From CAYRZF01 sp964428805 (GTDB lineage: Bacteria > Methylomirabilota > Methylomirabilia > Rokubacteriales > CSP1-6), in the NCBI GenBank assembly GCA_964428805.1, contig CAYRZF010000044.1:1-18018 (forward strand): a DNA stretch of 18,018 nt. The letters are read 5' to 3'. The notes beneath the pieces were generated by a model, which was given only the letters and a program-made list of their open reading frames with translations, searched no databases and was not told the origin of the DNA. A program made the position numbers and the translations under genes. Of this stretch, positions 1-6,225 are shown one piece after another. Position 1 is the stretch's first letter. Each line of letters opens with the position of its first letter.

Positions 1-203
1 CCCACATAAGGCGAGGCGCAGGGACGACGACTGGCGGCGGCGGCACGACGACCACGGGCGCTGGCGCAGGGGCCATCACCACCGGTGGGGCCGCGGGCGC
101 AGGTGCCGGGGCGGCTTGCTTCTGCTCGGCTCCCTGGATGGCATCCCCGATCACGGCGCCGGTGACAGCGCCGATGCCGGCGCCGATGAGGGCGCCGGTT
201 CCG
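1..203 (-). pseudogene. 5'-truncated glycine-zipper lipoprotein paralogue, open at the left edge
   Basis: Read on the minus strand, this stretch encodes the second half of a glycine zipper (GTGALIGAGIGAVTGAV), the QGAEQKQAAPAP linker and a Val/Pro-rich run. It is still open at the window edge. Positions 47-203 match 555-711 base for base, so it is a further copy of the zipper module found in the two lipoprotein genes to its right. The match stops abruptly at 203/204. The start codon, lipobox and first zipper repeats are missing, and the sequence beyond the break is the 3' end of the neighbouring gene. I see no in-frame start codon with an SD after the break, so it looks like a dead remnant. 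A misjoined repeat in the assembly would look the same. Confidence 0.6.
47..203. repeat. Glycine-zipper DNA block, copy 1 (truncated)
   Basis: These 157 bases are identical to 555-711. The block encodes the second half of the zipper and the Ala/Pro linker on the minus strand. The match breaks sharply at 203/204, next to the 3' end of the mosaic gene. Confidence 0.85.
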
Positions 204-218
204 TCTCGGACTGACTTC

Positions 219-860
219 TTAGTCGTCGTCCTTCGACTTCTTGTTCTTGCCCTTCCCGTGTCCGGCCCAAGGAGGCGGGCCACCGTGTTTCTTCAGGTGG
301 CCCGGCGGAACCTTGTAGTAGGTGACCGGCACGGCGAGCACCGGTTGGGGCACGTGCTCCACTGCGACGAACGTCCATGGGCCGTTGTAACCCCCCGCTA
401 CGAACCATGAGCCGGTATGGTGGGTGTAGTACCGCCCACCGTAGGAGAAATAGTTAAAGCTCAGGCTTGGCGCATAGTACACGGGCGTTCCAGGCACGAC
501 GACGAGCTGCGGCGGTGCGGCGACGACGATGGGCGGGGGCGGCGGAGGCGCCATGACGACCACGGGCGCTGGCGCAGGGGCCATCACCACCGGTGGGGCC
601 GCGGGCGCAGGTGCCGGGGCGGCTTGCTTCTGCTCGGCTCCCTGGATGGCATCCCCGATCACGGCGCCGGTGACAGCGCCGATGCCGGCGCCGATGAGGG
701 CGCCGGTTCCGGGATGTCCGGTCTGGCTACCGATGATGGCTCCGGTGCCGGCCCCGATGGCTCCTCCGGCGACAGCACCCTTTTCACGGGTCGTCATCGG
801 GCTCGAGCACCCTACCACCGCGACGGCGAGGCCGAGGATCACGATGCGAGCATAAGGCAT
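219..860 (-). CDS. Glycine-zipper lipoprotein with Tyr-rich C-terminal domain (mosaic gene)
   Basis: Predicted outer-membrane or periplasmic lipoprotein of 213 residues; function unknown. A lipoprotein signal ends VVGC (Cys18). Residues 27-74 are a glycine zipper with G-x-x-x-G repeats, as in SmpA/OmlA-neighbour and Rick_17kDa-like surface antigens. Residues 75-112 are an Ala/Pro/Val linker. Residues 113-190 are a Tyr/Gly/Trp-rich domain (YGGRYYTHHTGSWFVAGGYNGPW), and the tail is Lys-rich and ends in three Asp. ATG at 860 is chosen because AAGGAGGG lies 7 bases upstream; a GTG at 863 is also possible. The head matches the gene at 916-1488 almost base for base, while the C-terminal domain is a diverged relative of the gene at 1509-1952. 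The gene is therefore a mosaic of its two neighbours and probably the last intact gene of a three-gene minus-strand operon. Confidence 0.85.
   Translation of the reverse strand: MPYARIVILGLAVAVVGCSSPMTTREKGAVAGGAIGAGTGAIIGSQTGHPGTGALIGAGIGAVTGAVIGDAIQGAEQKQAAPAPAPAAPPVVMAPAPAPVVVMAPPPPPPIVVAAPPQLVVVPGTPVYYAPSLSFNYFSYGGRYYTHHTGSWFVAGGYNGPWTFVAVEHVPQPVLAVPVTYYKVPPGHLKKHGGPPPWAGHGKGKNKKSKDDD
555..796. repeat. Glycine-zipper DNA block, copy 2
   Basis: These 242 bases match 1174-1415 with one difference, G at 564 against A at 1183. The identity covers the mature zipper and linker and stops just short of the signal-peptide codons, where the two genes differ clearly. That pattern suggests recent gene conversion rather than whole-gene duplication alone. 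Confidence 0.9.
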
Positions 861-867
861 CACGTTT

Positions 868-875
868 CCCTCCTT
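868..875 (-). promoter_or_regulatory. Shine-Dalgarno site of the mosaic lipoprotein gene
   Basis: AAGGAGGG on the minus strand, 7 bases before ATG 860 and 4 before GTG 863. It decides the start region and favours the ATG by spacing. Confidence 0.7.
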
Positions 876-915
876 GTAACGGCGCCTGCTTGAAGGCTCG
901 TGACTGTTGTCCTGC

Positions 916-1488
916 TCATTTGATTTTTAGTTCGTGCACGTAAATGAAGTCTGCCACCACGGAGTGCGCTTTGATCTCTTTAGCGTATATGACCGAGGCG
1001 GACACGACGGGGGCTTTGATCTCGCCGTGCCAGCCATGGGTTTCTAGCTCGCCTGTCTGATAGATCTGCCCCCGCACGTCCGAGGCTTTAATCTTGTTGG
1101 CGTAGATCGTATGGGCCCGGACCTGTTCCGCCTTGATCTCCTTGGCGTACACCGTCTGCGGAGGCGGCGGCACGACGACCACAGGCGCTGGCGCAGGGGC
1201 CATCACCACCGGTGGGGCCGCGGGCGCAGGTGCCGGGGCGGCTTGCTTCTGCTCGGCTCCCTGGATGGCATCCCCGATCACGGCGCCGGTGACAGCGCCG
1301 ATGCCGGCGCCGATGAGGGCGCCGGTTCCGGGATGTCCGGTCTGGCTACCGATGATGGCTCCGGTGCCGGCCCCGATGGCTCCTCCGGCGACAGCACCCT
1401 TTTCACGGGTCGTCAACGGGGTTGAGCAGCCAGCGACCGCGACGGCGAGGCCGAGGACCATCACGATGCGAGCAGGAGCTTTCACCAT
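916..1488 (-). CDS. Glycine-zipper lipoprotein with 15-residue repeat C-terminal domain
   Basis: Predicted lipoprotein of 190 residues. The signal ends VAGC (Cys21). A glycine zipper spans about residues 30-77 and a Pro/Ala/Val linker runs to 110. The C-terminal 80 residues are built from repeats of about 15 residues of the form (T/V)-(V/I)-Y-A-x-x-I-K-A-x-x-V-x-A-x: at 112-126, 127-141, a degenerate longer unit at 142-165, 166-180 and a partial unit at 181-190. The regular hydrophobic spacing suggests a short beta-solenoid (inference). The open frame runs back to 1701, but ATG 1488 is right: GAGGAGG lies just before it and the lipoprotein signal begins there. It sits 20 bases after the gene at 1509-1952 and 55 before the mosaic gene, so the three are likely co-transcribed. 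The function of the repeat domain is unknown. Confidence 0.85.
   Translation of the reverse strand: MVKAPARIVMVLGLAVAVAGCSTPLTTREKGAVAGGAIGAGTGAIIGSQTGHPGTGALIGAGIGAVTGAVIGDAIQGAEQKQAAPAPAPAAPPVVMAPAPAPVVVVPPPPQTVYAKEIKAEQVRAHTIYANKIKASDVRGQIYQTGELETHGWHGEIKAPVVSASVIYAKEIKAHSVVADFIYVHELKIK
1174..1415. repeat. Glycine-zipper DNA block, copy 3
   Basis: Partner of the block at 555-796, offset by 619 bases with a single mismatch. It lies inside the gene that carries the 15-residue repeats. Confidence 0.9.
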
Positions 1489-1490
1489 CT

Positions 1491-1497
1491 CCTCCTC
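1491..1497 (-). promoter_or_regulatory. Shine-Dalgarno site fixing the start at 1488
   Basis: GAGGAGG on the minus strand, with only 2 bases between it and ATG 1488. The spacing is tight, but the site marks this start rather than the far upstream start of the same open frame at 1701. Confidence 0.6.
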
Positions 1498-1508
1498 GGG
1501 CCCACTAG

Positions 1509-1952
1509 TTAGTCGTCCTTCCCCTTCTTGCCCTTGGGTCCCTTCCCGGGTCCGCCGGCCCAAGGAGACGGGCCGCCCTCTTTCTTCATGTGCCCCGGCG
1601 GCACCTTGTAGTAGGTGACCGGCACGGCGAGCACCGGTCGGGGGACCTTCTCCACTACGACGAACTTCCATGGGCCGTTGTAGCCCCCCGCTACGAACCA
1701 TGAGCCGTTGTGGAGGGTGTAGTACCGCCCACCGTAGACGAAATAGTTAACGCTCAGCCCTGGCGCATAGTACACGGGCGTTCCAGGCACGACCACGAGC
1801 TGCGGCGGCGCAACGACGAGGACGGGTGGGGGCGGCGGGGGCGAGCCGATGTTAATGCCGATGCTGAGGCTGTCCGCCTGGGCCGGGATCGCCCCGAGCA
1901 GGCCCCCGGCGGTTGCTAGGAGGATAGCCGCGAGAACGACTATACCTTTCAT
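1509..1952 (-). CDS. Small exported Tyr/Gly/Pro-rich protein
   Basis: Exported protein of 147 residues, function unknown. A Sec signal peptide (MKGIVVLAAILLATAGG, cleavage likely after AQA at 26) is followed by a short segment and a six-proline run at 38-43. Residues 44-124 carry the Tyr/Trp/Gly-rich domain (VYGGRYYTLHNGSWFVAGG, then NGPWKF and VPVTYYKVPPGHMKK), and the tail is Gly/Lys-rich. The same domain is the C-terminus of the mosaic gene at 219-860, but here it has its own signal peptide and no lipidation Cys or glycine zipper. ATG 1952 is chosen because AAGGAGG lies about 8 bases upstream; the longer ATG at 1979 would put a charged leader before the signal. It is the first gene of the minus-strand cassette. 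Confidence 0.8.
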   Translation of the reverse strand: MKGIVVLAAILLATAGGLLGAIPAQADSLSIGINIGSPPPPPPVLVVAPPQLVVVPGTPVYYAPGLSVNYFVYGGRYYTLHNGSWFVAGGYNGPWKFVVVEKVPRPVLAVPVTYYKVPPGHMKKEGGPSPWAGGPGKGPKGKKGKDD

Positions 1953-2124
1953 TTCAGATTCCTCCTTGTGCGCGGTCATTCGAAGTCATTGGTAAGGCGT
2001 GCATAGACCTTGCCAAGACCCTCTCCGGCGGGCATGTTCTCGAAGCCTTGGATTTTACGGTTTTTCGAACCGAATCGTGGCGAGCAGCAGCCCCACCCCG
2101 TCACGTTCTCGATCAGAATTTGTC

Positions 2125-2135
2125 AGTCAATTTGA
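2125..2135. promoter_or_regulatory. Short palindrome upstream of the lipoprotein cassette
   Basis: GTCAA-T-TTGAC, with arms of 5 bases around one central base, nested in TGTCA...TGACA at 2121-2137. It lies in the 266-base gap between the M28 peptidase stop and the first cassette gene, so it could be an operator for the cassette. At this length chance cannot be excluded. The rest of the gap shows no convincing gene or clear promoter. Confidence 0.25.
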
Positions 2136-2176
2136 CACCGACGGGACGGGACAAAAAGGAGATCCGCGGCTTAAAT

Positions 2177-2195
2177 CGGGCGACGCAGATGCCCG
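2177..2195 (-). terminator. Weak stem-loop after the M28 peptidase gene
   Basis: Five-base arms CGGGC/GCCCG with a 9-base loop, about 25 bases after the stop codon on the minus strand. An A/T-rich stretch follows, with a CTTTTTG run further on. The stem is short for an intrinsic terminator. Confidence 0.25.
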
Positions 2196-2218
2196 GATGT
2201 CAGTTGCCTGGCCGCAAC

Positions 2219-3283
2219 TCAATCACGACCGGCGGCCAGCAGGCGAACGGCCCCGATGATCCCATGCGCAGCCCGCGCAAACTCCGGCCTATTAATCTTG
2301 TCTGGGAGATCCTGCGGCGTGTGATATTCCGGATAGCGATAGGGCGCCGTGTCTGTCAGCATGACGGCCCGATACCCTTCCTGCCAGAACGACCAGTGAT
2401 CGGACCAGTCCACACCCGGAACCCACGAAAAGGTTGCCGCTCCTTCCACGGGGAAATCGGTGGCCTCGCTAAAGTGCCGGAGGAACTCGATCACGAGCGG
2501 CCGGGACGAAAGATTCCCGACGACGGCCAGGAAGTTTGCCCTGTCAGGGTAGAAGGCTCCGAAAGGGAAGGGATACCGCTGGCTCCCAGGGGTGTCGGCG
2601 TAGTAGCCGAGGGTTTCGAGGGAGACCATTGCCACGATGTTGTCTCCCCGCCTCCGGGCATTCCGCGCGTGGAGCCGGCTTCCCATCTGCTCGCCGTGAA
2701 AAAACGGCGGTTCCTCGTTGACGAAGGCCACGAACCGGAGGGTCCGGGCCGGGACAGCCTGCTTCAGGCTCTCCGACATCTCCAGCAGCAGGGCGACCCC
2801 GGTGGCATTGTCATTGGCCCCCGCGGTCCCGACGAGGGAGTCGTAGTGGGCGCCCACGACGACGGTCTCGTCCGGCCGGCTTGACCCTCTCTGCTCCACG
2901 AGAAGATTGACACACCGTTGACCGGCGAGTTCATAGGCCTCTTCCTTCACCGAAAACCCCTGCGCTGTCCAAACCTCCCGGATATACCTGGCCGCGTCGC
3001 TGAGGCCTCGAGGCCGGAACAAATTTCGTTCTCCAATCTCGTTGGCGAGGATGGACACGTGCCGCACGAGCCGGGATTCGAGGGCTTCGATTTCTCCTCG
3101 GGCCGCCTTGTCCATCACTGGCCGATTCCCTTTAGGCTTGACGTCGATCATCACAAAGTAGCCAAGAAGTGACAGGAGGCCAATCGCGACCAAGATCGCA
3201 ACACTCCACATAATGGTTATTTTCCCTACACTGTAGTCGGAGTCTTCACGAACTGACGGGAGAGCTCTTTGGGCGCGTGCCAT
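2219..3283 (-). CDS. M28-family zinc metallopeptidase, membrane-anchored
   Basis: Predicted di-zinc aminopeptidase of 354 residues that removes N-terminal residues from peptides outside the cytoplasm. One hydrophobic segment (about 26-46) acts as an uncleaved anchor or signal. The M28 ligands are readable: H146 in AHYDS, D158 in GANDNATG, catalytic E190/E191 in VNEEPP, E223 in SLETLGY and H321 in EYHTPQD. The SDHWSFW motif near 294-300 is also typical. Length and order fit the M28 aminopeptidase domain with no extra modules. Start: ATG 3283 is the longest choice but has no SD. ATG 3211 (residue 25, just before the membrane segment) has AGGGA about 11 bases upstream, and the DNA between the two is less GC-rich, so the shorter form is quite possible. 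Confidence 0.9.
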   Translation of the reverse strand: MARAQRALPSVREDSDYSVGKITIMWSVAILVAIGLLSLLGYFVMIDVKPKGNRPVMDKAARGEIEALESRLVRHVSILANEIGERNLFRPRGLSDAARYIREVWTAQGFSVKEEAYELAGQRCVNLLVEQRGSSRPDETVVVGAHYDSLVGTAGANDNATGVALLLEMSESLKQAVPARTLRFVAFVNEEPPFFHGEQMGSRLHARNARRRGDNIVAMVSLETLGYYADTPGSQRYPFPFGAFYPDRANFLAVVGNLSSRPLVIEFLRHFSEATDFPVEGAATFSWVPGVDWSDHWSFWQEGYRAVMLTDTAPYRYPEYHTPQDLPDKINRPEFARAAHGIIGAVRLLAAGRD

Positions 3284-3554
3284 AAGTAAACAGTAAACGG
3301 CGGGGATCTGGTATCAAAGGAATTATCAATGCTGGTGGCCGTTCCAGTGACGCCGCCCCTCGGACCCTCCGGCCGTCCGTCGTGCGAGCCGGCCGGCCTG
3401 TGGATCGAAGTCCTCAAACTAGGTAACTTGCTTCACAGAGTGTGTACGAAAGGTCAGAGTAGACCTCGGATGTGGCGGTGTTTCTTGTCTTCTTACCATG
3501 GCATGAGAGATGCGATGTCAACTATGACGGGGGGTCCGCTGAAAGGCGGGGAAA

Positions 3555-3573
3555 CGGCGGAGGCCCTCCGCCG
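3555..3573 (+). promoter_or_regulatory. Palindromic stem-loop in the leader of the micropeptide-peptidase operon
   Basis: CGGCGGAGG-C-CCTCCGCCG, perfect 9-base arms around one base. It folds as a 7-base stem with a 5-base loop, extendable by flanking GGGG/CCCC. No T-run follows on either strand, so it is not a standard terminator. It ends 21 bases before the SD of the 3611 gene, which fits a 5' leader structure or a protein-binding site. Confidence 0.4.
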
Positions 3574-3594
3574 CCCCCGTTCCTAACACGATAA

Positions 3595-3601
3595 GAGGAG
3601 G
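3595..3601 (+). promoter_or_regulatory. Shine-Dalgarno site of the 36-residue membrane peptide
   Basis: GAGGAGG, 9 bases before ATG 3611. This strong site is the main evidence that the very short frame is translated. Confidence 0.65.
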
Positions 3602-3610
3602 ATCCTTGCG

Positions 3611-3721
3611 ATGTCGCCTGATCGTGAAGACCTCCGGGATGCCTTGAGTGTCCTCGCCTGCTTTCTGTTGGCCGCTCTGATCATGGGTGCGGCGTGGTGG
3701 AAAGCTTCGTTCCTTGGATGA
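3611..3721 (+). CDS. 36-residue single-pass membrane peptide
   Basis: Short frame with a polar N-terminus (MSPDREDLRDAL), one hydrophobic helix (about residues 13-28, SVLACFLLAALIMGAA) and a short Trp/Lys tail. It is preceded by GAGGAGG at ideal spacing. Its TGA stop overlaps the ATG of the metallopeptidase gene in the four bases ATGA (3718-3721). The downstream ATG has no SD of its own, so ribosomes finishing this peptide probably start the peptidase. The peptide could be only a coupling leader, or a membrane partner that anchors or controls the peptidase. I recognise no family. Confidence 0.6.
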   Translation: MSPDREDLRDALSVLACFLLAALIMGAAWWKASFLG

Positions 3722-4290
3722 AGAGCCTCTCGCGACTTCAGTGGATGGCTCTCTGCCTCCTCCTCTCTGGAGGCTGTGTCTCTCTGATCCCGGCTCAGTA
3801 CCAATCCCTGCGAGACGCCCAAGCCTTCGCGGATGCCACGACACAGGCCTATGGCGGGACGCCGATCTTGGTCTTCGCGGGGCCGCAGGATCCTGGGCTC
3901 GGAGCCATCTTCCAGCGGGGGAGCATCACCCTCAATCAAGACCTGCTCACTTCCCCGTTCCTCGATGTCCTGATGGCTCACGAGCTCGGCCATGCGGTCT
4001 TGGGCCACGAGGGGCCGGTGTCCTTGAAAGCCACCCGGGTCCTCAGCCAGCGGGAGCTGGATGCCAATGCAAAAGCCGTGGAGATCCTCGTTCGGATCAA
4101 AGGGGGGACCGAGGCCGAAGCTCTCCGCAATGTTCTTGCGTTCCTCCGGAGCGTCCACTGGACCCTTGCAAGCCAGCAGGACACCGTCCTTCCGGTTGGC
4201 CACCCGCCCCTCTGCGTCCAGATTGACGATCTTCTCCGTCGGTTTCCTGACCATCAGCATTGGGCCGCTTCCTTCGACTGTGGTAACTAA
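3718..4290 (+). CDS. M48-like zinc metallopeptidase lipoprotein
   Basis: Predicted envelope lipoprotein of 190 residues. The lipobox is LSGGC (Cys20). The zinc motif HELGH is at 88-92 (AHELGHAVLGHEG). A plausible third ligand lies in RELDANAKAVEIL (E113), which matches the E-x-x-A-D segment of M48 gluzincins. The late GHPPLCVQIDDL (161-172) matches their HPP...RI signature. This is a compact version with no transmembrane domain, unlike HtpX or Ste24. The closest known role is periplasmic proteolysis or outer-membrane quality control, as for BepA or LoiP (inference). Start: ATG 3718 puts the signal peptide at the N-terminus and overlaps the upstream TGA. A GTG at 3694 would add eight residues and is less likely. 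Confidence 0.85.
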   Translation: MKSLSRLQWMALCLLLSGGCVSLIPAQYQSLRDAQAFADATTQAYGGTPILVFAGPQDPGLGAIFQRGSITLNQDLLTSPFLDVLMAHELGHAVLGHEGPVSLKATRVLSQRELDANAKAVEILVRIKGGTEAEALRNVLAFLRSVHWTLASQQDTVLPVGHPPLCVQIDDLLRRFPDHQHWAASFDCGN

Positions 4291-4309
4291 CGAAGGCTGA
4301 TCGCCCGGA

Positions 4310-4552
4310 TTACTGCCCCCCTCGCCCGCCAGCGCCCCCGATCCATTGTTTGTCGGTATACTGGAGCGCCATAGAGCGACAGGGTCGGAAGTTCCCCTGC
4401 GTGCCCCCGCACGGCTCCTCATCGGGATACCACACCTTGACGCGCTGCTGCGGATCCACCGAGGTCTGCCGCCACGACGATGGCACCGCGCAAGCGGTGC
4501 CGGCCAGGACGATCCCCAGGCAAAACAGGATCAGATGCGAGCGCGCCTTCAT
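4310..4552 (-). CDS. Small putative lipoprotein, unknown function
   Basis: An 80-residue protein. A basic start (MKARSH) and hydrophobic run lead to LAGTAC (Cys21), a loose lipobox because the -3 residue is Gly. The mature part is short and polar, with two further Cys (EEPCGGTQGNFRPC) that could form a disulfide, and a Gly-rich end. ATG 4552 is chosen over the longer frame start at 4597 because the signal begins there and GGAGGGG lies just upstream. It starts 22 bases after the SGNH hydrolase gene on the same strand, so the two are probably co-transcribed. I recognise no family. Confidence 0.65.
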   Translation of the reverse strand: MKARSHLILFCLGIVLAGTACAVPSSWRQTSVDPQQRVKVWYPDEEPCGGTQGNFRPCRSMALQYTDKQWIGGAGGRGGQ

Positions 4553-4574
4553 AGACCCCTCCCGTGTTTCTCTG

Positions 4575-5318
4575 TTACCGCTGGATTCGGGCCTCAACCC
4601 CTTGCCACATCAACTCGGCCCAGCGGGCATAGCCCTGATCTGAGGGATGATAGCCATCGGTGGCGATCAGTTCCGGGTGCCGCAGCACCTCTTGCTGGCT
4701 GGGTGTGTAGAGGTCCACCACTTCCGCCGTGTAGGCCCGGGCCTGGCGACTCAGCGCCTCGTTGAACAGGACGACCCGCTGTCCCACCGTGGCTGCGCTC
4801 TCCTTTCCCCTGAACCGAGGCGTGACCGTGAGATCGGGGATGAGGTTGAGCACGACGACCGCAGTCGTCTGGCGCGTCAGCCTCTGCAAGATTGTTTGGA
4901 TGTCCTGCTCGTACTGCTGCACGTCCCTCCCCCGCGTGATGTCATTCGGCCCGATCGAGAGCGTGACGAGATCCGGACGAAGCGCCGCGGCACGCCCGAG
5001 TTGCGCTTCCAGCACGTCGGCTGCCGTGGCGCCGCTCACCCCGAGATTCACCAGACGAGCGCGAGGGTACACTGACCGGAGGCGCTCGTACAATCGGCTC
5101 ACGTAGTTGTTCGCCGGGGAGCCCGCGCCCACTCCATACACGGTGCTGTCACCGAGCGCCACGTACTTCACCGGGCGGGTATTGTCTGGGGGGAGTTGAC
5201 GGACGGCCTTGCGCGGGACAAACGCGTATGTCACGACGCCGGCGCCCCCGATCAGGATTCCAGCGGTCAGGAGTCCACCGACCAGATACCTACCGAGAGG
5301 CTTCGCGACGACGGCCAT
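4575..5318 (-). CDS. SGNH/GDSL-type hydrolase, membrane-anchored
   Basis: Predicted esterase, lipase or deacetylase of the SGNH superfamily, 247 residues. An N-terminal hydrophobic segment (11-34) serves as signal anchor, so the enzyme acts outside the cytoplasm. All four blocks are visible: GDS with nucleophile Ser58 (VALGDSTVYGVG), block II NLGVSGAT (91-98, oxyanion Gly), block III GPND with Asn125, and block V DGYHPSD with Asp221 and His224. Fold and order resemble TesA-like or acyl-hydrolase SGNH enzymes; the substrate cannot be inferred. ATG 5318 is the only reasonable start, but it lacks a clear SD. The gene is followed 22 bases later by the small lipoprotein at 4310-4552. Confidence 0.9.
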   Translation of the reverse strand: MAVVAKPLGRYLVGGLLTAGILIGGAGVVTYAFVPRKAVRQLPPDNTRPVKYVALGDSTVYGVGAGSPANNYVSRLYERLRSVYPRARLVNLGVSGATAADVLEAQLGRAAALRPDLVTLSIGPNDITRGRDVQQYEQDIQTILQRLTRQTTAVVVLNLIPDLTVTPRFRGKESAATVGQRVVLFNEALSRQARAYTAEVVDLYTPSQQEVLRHPELIATDGYHPSDQGYARWAELMWQGVEARIQR

Positions 5319-5494
5319 GATCGCATGGATAGGCTAGCCCGGAGGACCAGGAGAGGTCAAGCACCGAGGCTAGGCGAAGCGTTCGGCGGGGCGTGCAAGG
5401 CGGCGGCGATCTCCCGCCAGCCGATCTGGTCCCCTCCTCGGGCGAATCCTCCTGAGCGTCCCGTTCATCCTAAGGTTGGAGTGCGGTGGCTGAG

Positions 5495-6193
5495 ATGATC
5501 AGAGTTCGTCCGAGTCTCGAGCGGGGTCATGCCGACCACGGCTGGCTCGACACCCGCCACACGTTCTCGTTCGCCGGCTATTACGACCCGCAGCACATGG
5601 GGTTCCGCGCGCTCCGGGTGATCAATGAGGACCGGGTGCAGCCGGACCGGGGATTCGACGCCCACTCCCACCGGGACATGGAGATCGTCACATACGTCGT
5701 CGAGGGGGCGCTGGCGCACGCCGACAGCACCGGCAATCGGTCCGTCATCGCGCCCGGGGATGTCCAGCGGATGACCGCGGGCACCGGCGTGACCCATAGC
5801 GAGTACAACCCGTCGAAGACGGAGCCGGTGCACTTGCTGCAGATCTGGATCCTCCCCTCGGAGAACAACCTCCCGCCGGCCTACGAGCAGCGCCCGTTCC
5901 CGCCGGGAGAGAAGCGAGGCTGGCTGAGGCTGATCGCCGCAGGGGACGGGCGGGACGGTGCGCTGACCGTCCATCAGGACGTGGACCTCTTTGCCGCGCT
6001 CCTGGAGCCCGGAGAGCGGTTGCGGCACGGGCTCTCCACCGGGCGCCACGCCTGGCTGCAGCTCATCAGCGGTGTGGTGCTTCTGAACGGGACACGCCTG
6101 GACGCGGGCGATGGGGCGGCCGTGAGCGACGAAGACGGCCTCGAGATCACCCCGAAGGAGACCTCGGAATTGTTGCTGTTTGACCTGTCCTGA
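5495..6193 (+). CDS. Pirin family protein (bicupin, YhhW-like)
   Basis: Cytoplasmic double-cupin protein of 232 residues. Some bacterial pirins (E. coli YhhW) oxidise quercetin in vitro; others bind metal with a regulatory or stress role. The N-terminal signature is strong: ADHGWLDTRHTFSF, then YYDP and MGFRALRVINED. The four metal ligands are H57, H59 (AHSHRDME), H101 and E103 (GVTHSEYNP). Counting from ATG 5495 gives the same numbers I recall for YhhW, which supports this start over the GTG at 5486. The second cupin (about 150-232) is more diverged, as usual. The 167-base gap before it has no clear promoter. The MaoC-like gene follows after 32 bases on the same strand. Confidence 0.92.
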   Translation: MIRVRPSLERGHADHGWLDTRHTFSFAGYYDPQHMGFRALRVINEDRVQPDRGFDAHSHRDMEIVTYVVEGALAHADSTGNRSVIAPGDVQRMTAGTGVTHSEYNPSKTEPVHLLQIWILPSENNLPPAYEQRPFPPGEKRGWLRLIAAGDGRDGALTVHQDVDLFAALLEPGERLRHGLSTGRHAWLQLISGVVLLNGTRLDAGDGAAVSDEDGLEITPKETSELLLFDLS

Positions 6194-6225
6194 CGGCGAA
6201 ATGTCGGAGGGAGGGAAGGAATATC

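Larger units (their letters stand above)
3284..3610. other. Intergenic region between divergent peptidase genes
   Basis: A 327-base gap with lower GC in its left half. I see no convincing protein or RNA gene. It holds a tandem heptamer AGTAAAC at 3286-3299 next to the M28 start, a strong palindrome at 3555-3573 and an SD at 3595-3601. It must carry promoters for both directions, but no hexamer pair is good enough to call. Confidence 0.5.

Noticed and set aside
210..219. Programmed frameshift joining the mosaic lipoprotein to the truncated zipper copy
   Set aside because: The frames are offset by one base, but there is no slippery sequence and the junction looks like a recombination or assembly break.
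417..1618. Long plus-strand open frames opposite the lipoprotein genes
   Set aside because: They are Arg/His/Gly-rich or low-complexity products of GC-rich antisense DNA, with no SD; the minus-strand frames have signal peptides and SD sites.
1953..2070. Short minus-strand frame ending in the 1977-1980 area, overlapping the upstream ATG of the small exported protein gene
   Set aside because: It encodes about 19 residues with no SD and no recognisable feature; chance is more likely than a leader peptide.
3286..3299. Tandem heptamer AGTAAAC as an operator or phage-type site
   Set aside because: Only two units and next to an uncertain start codon; not enough to call a site.
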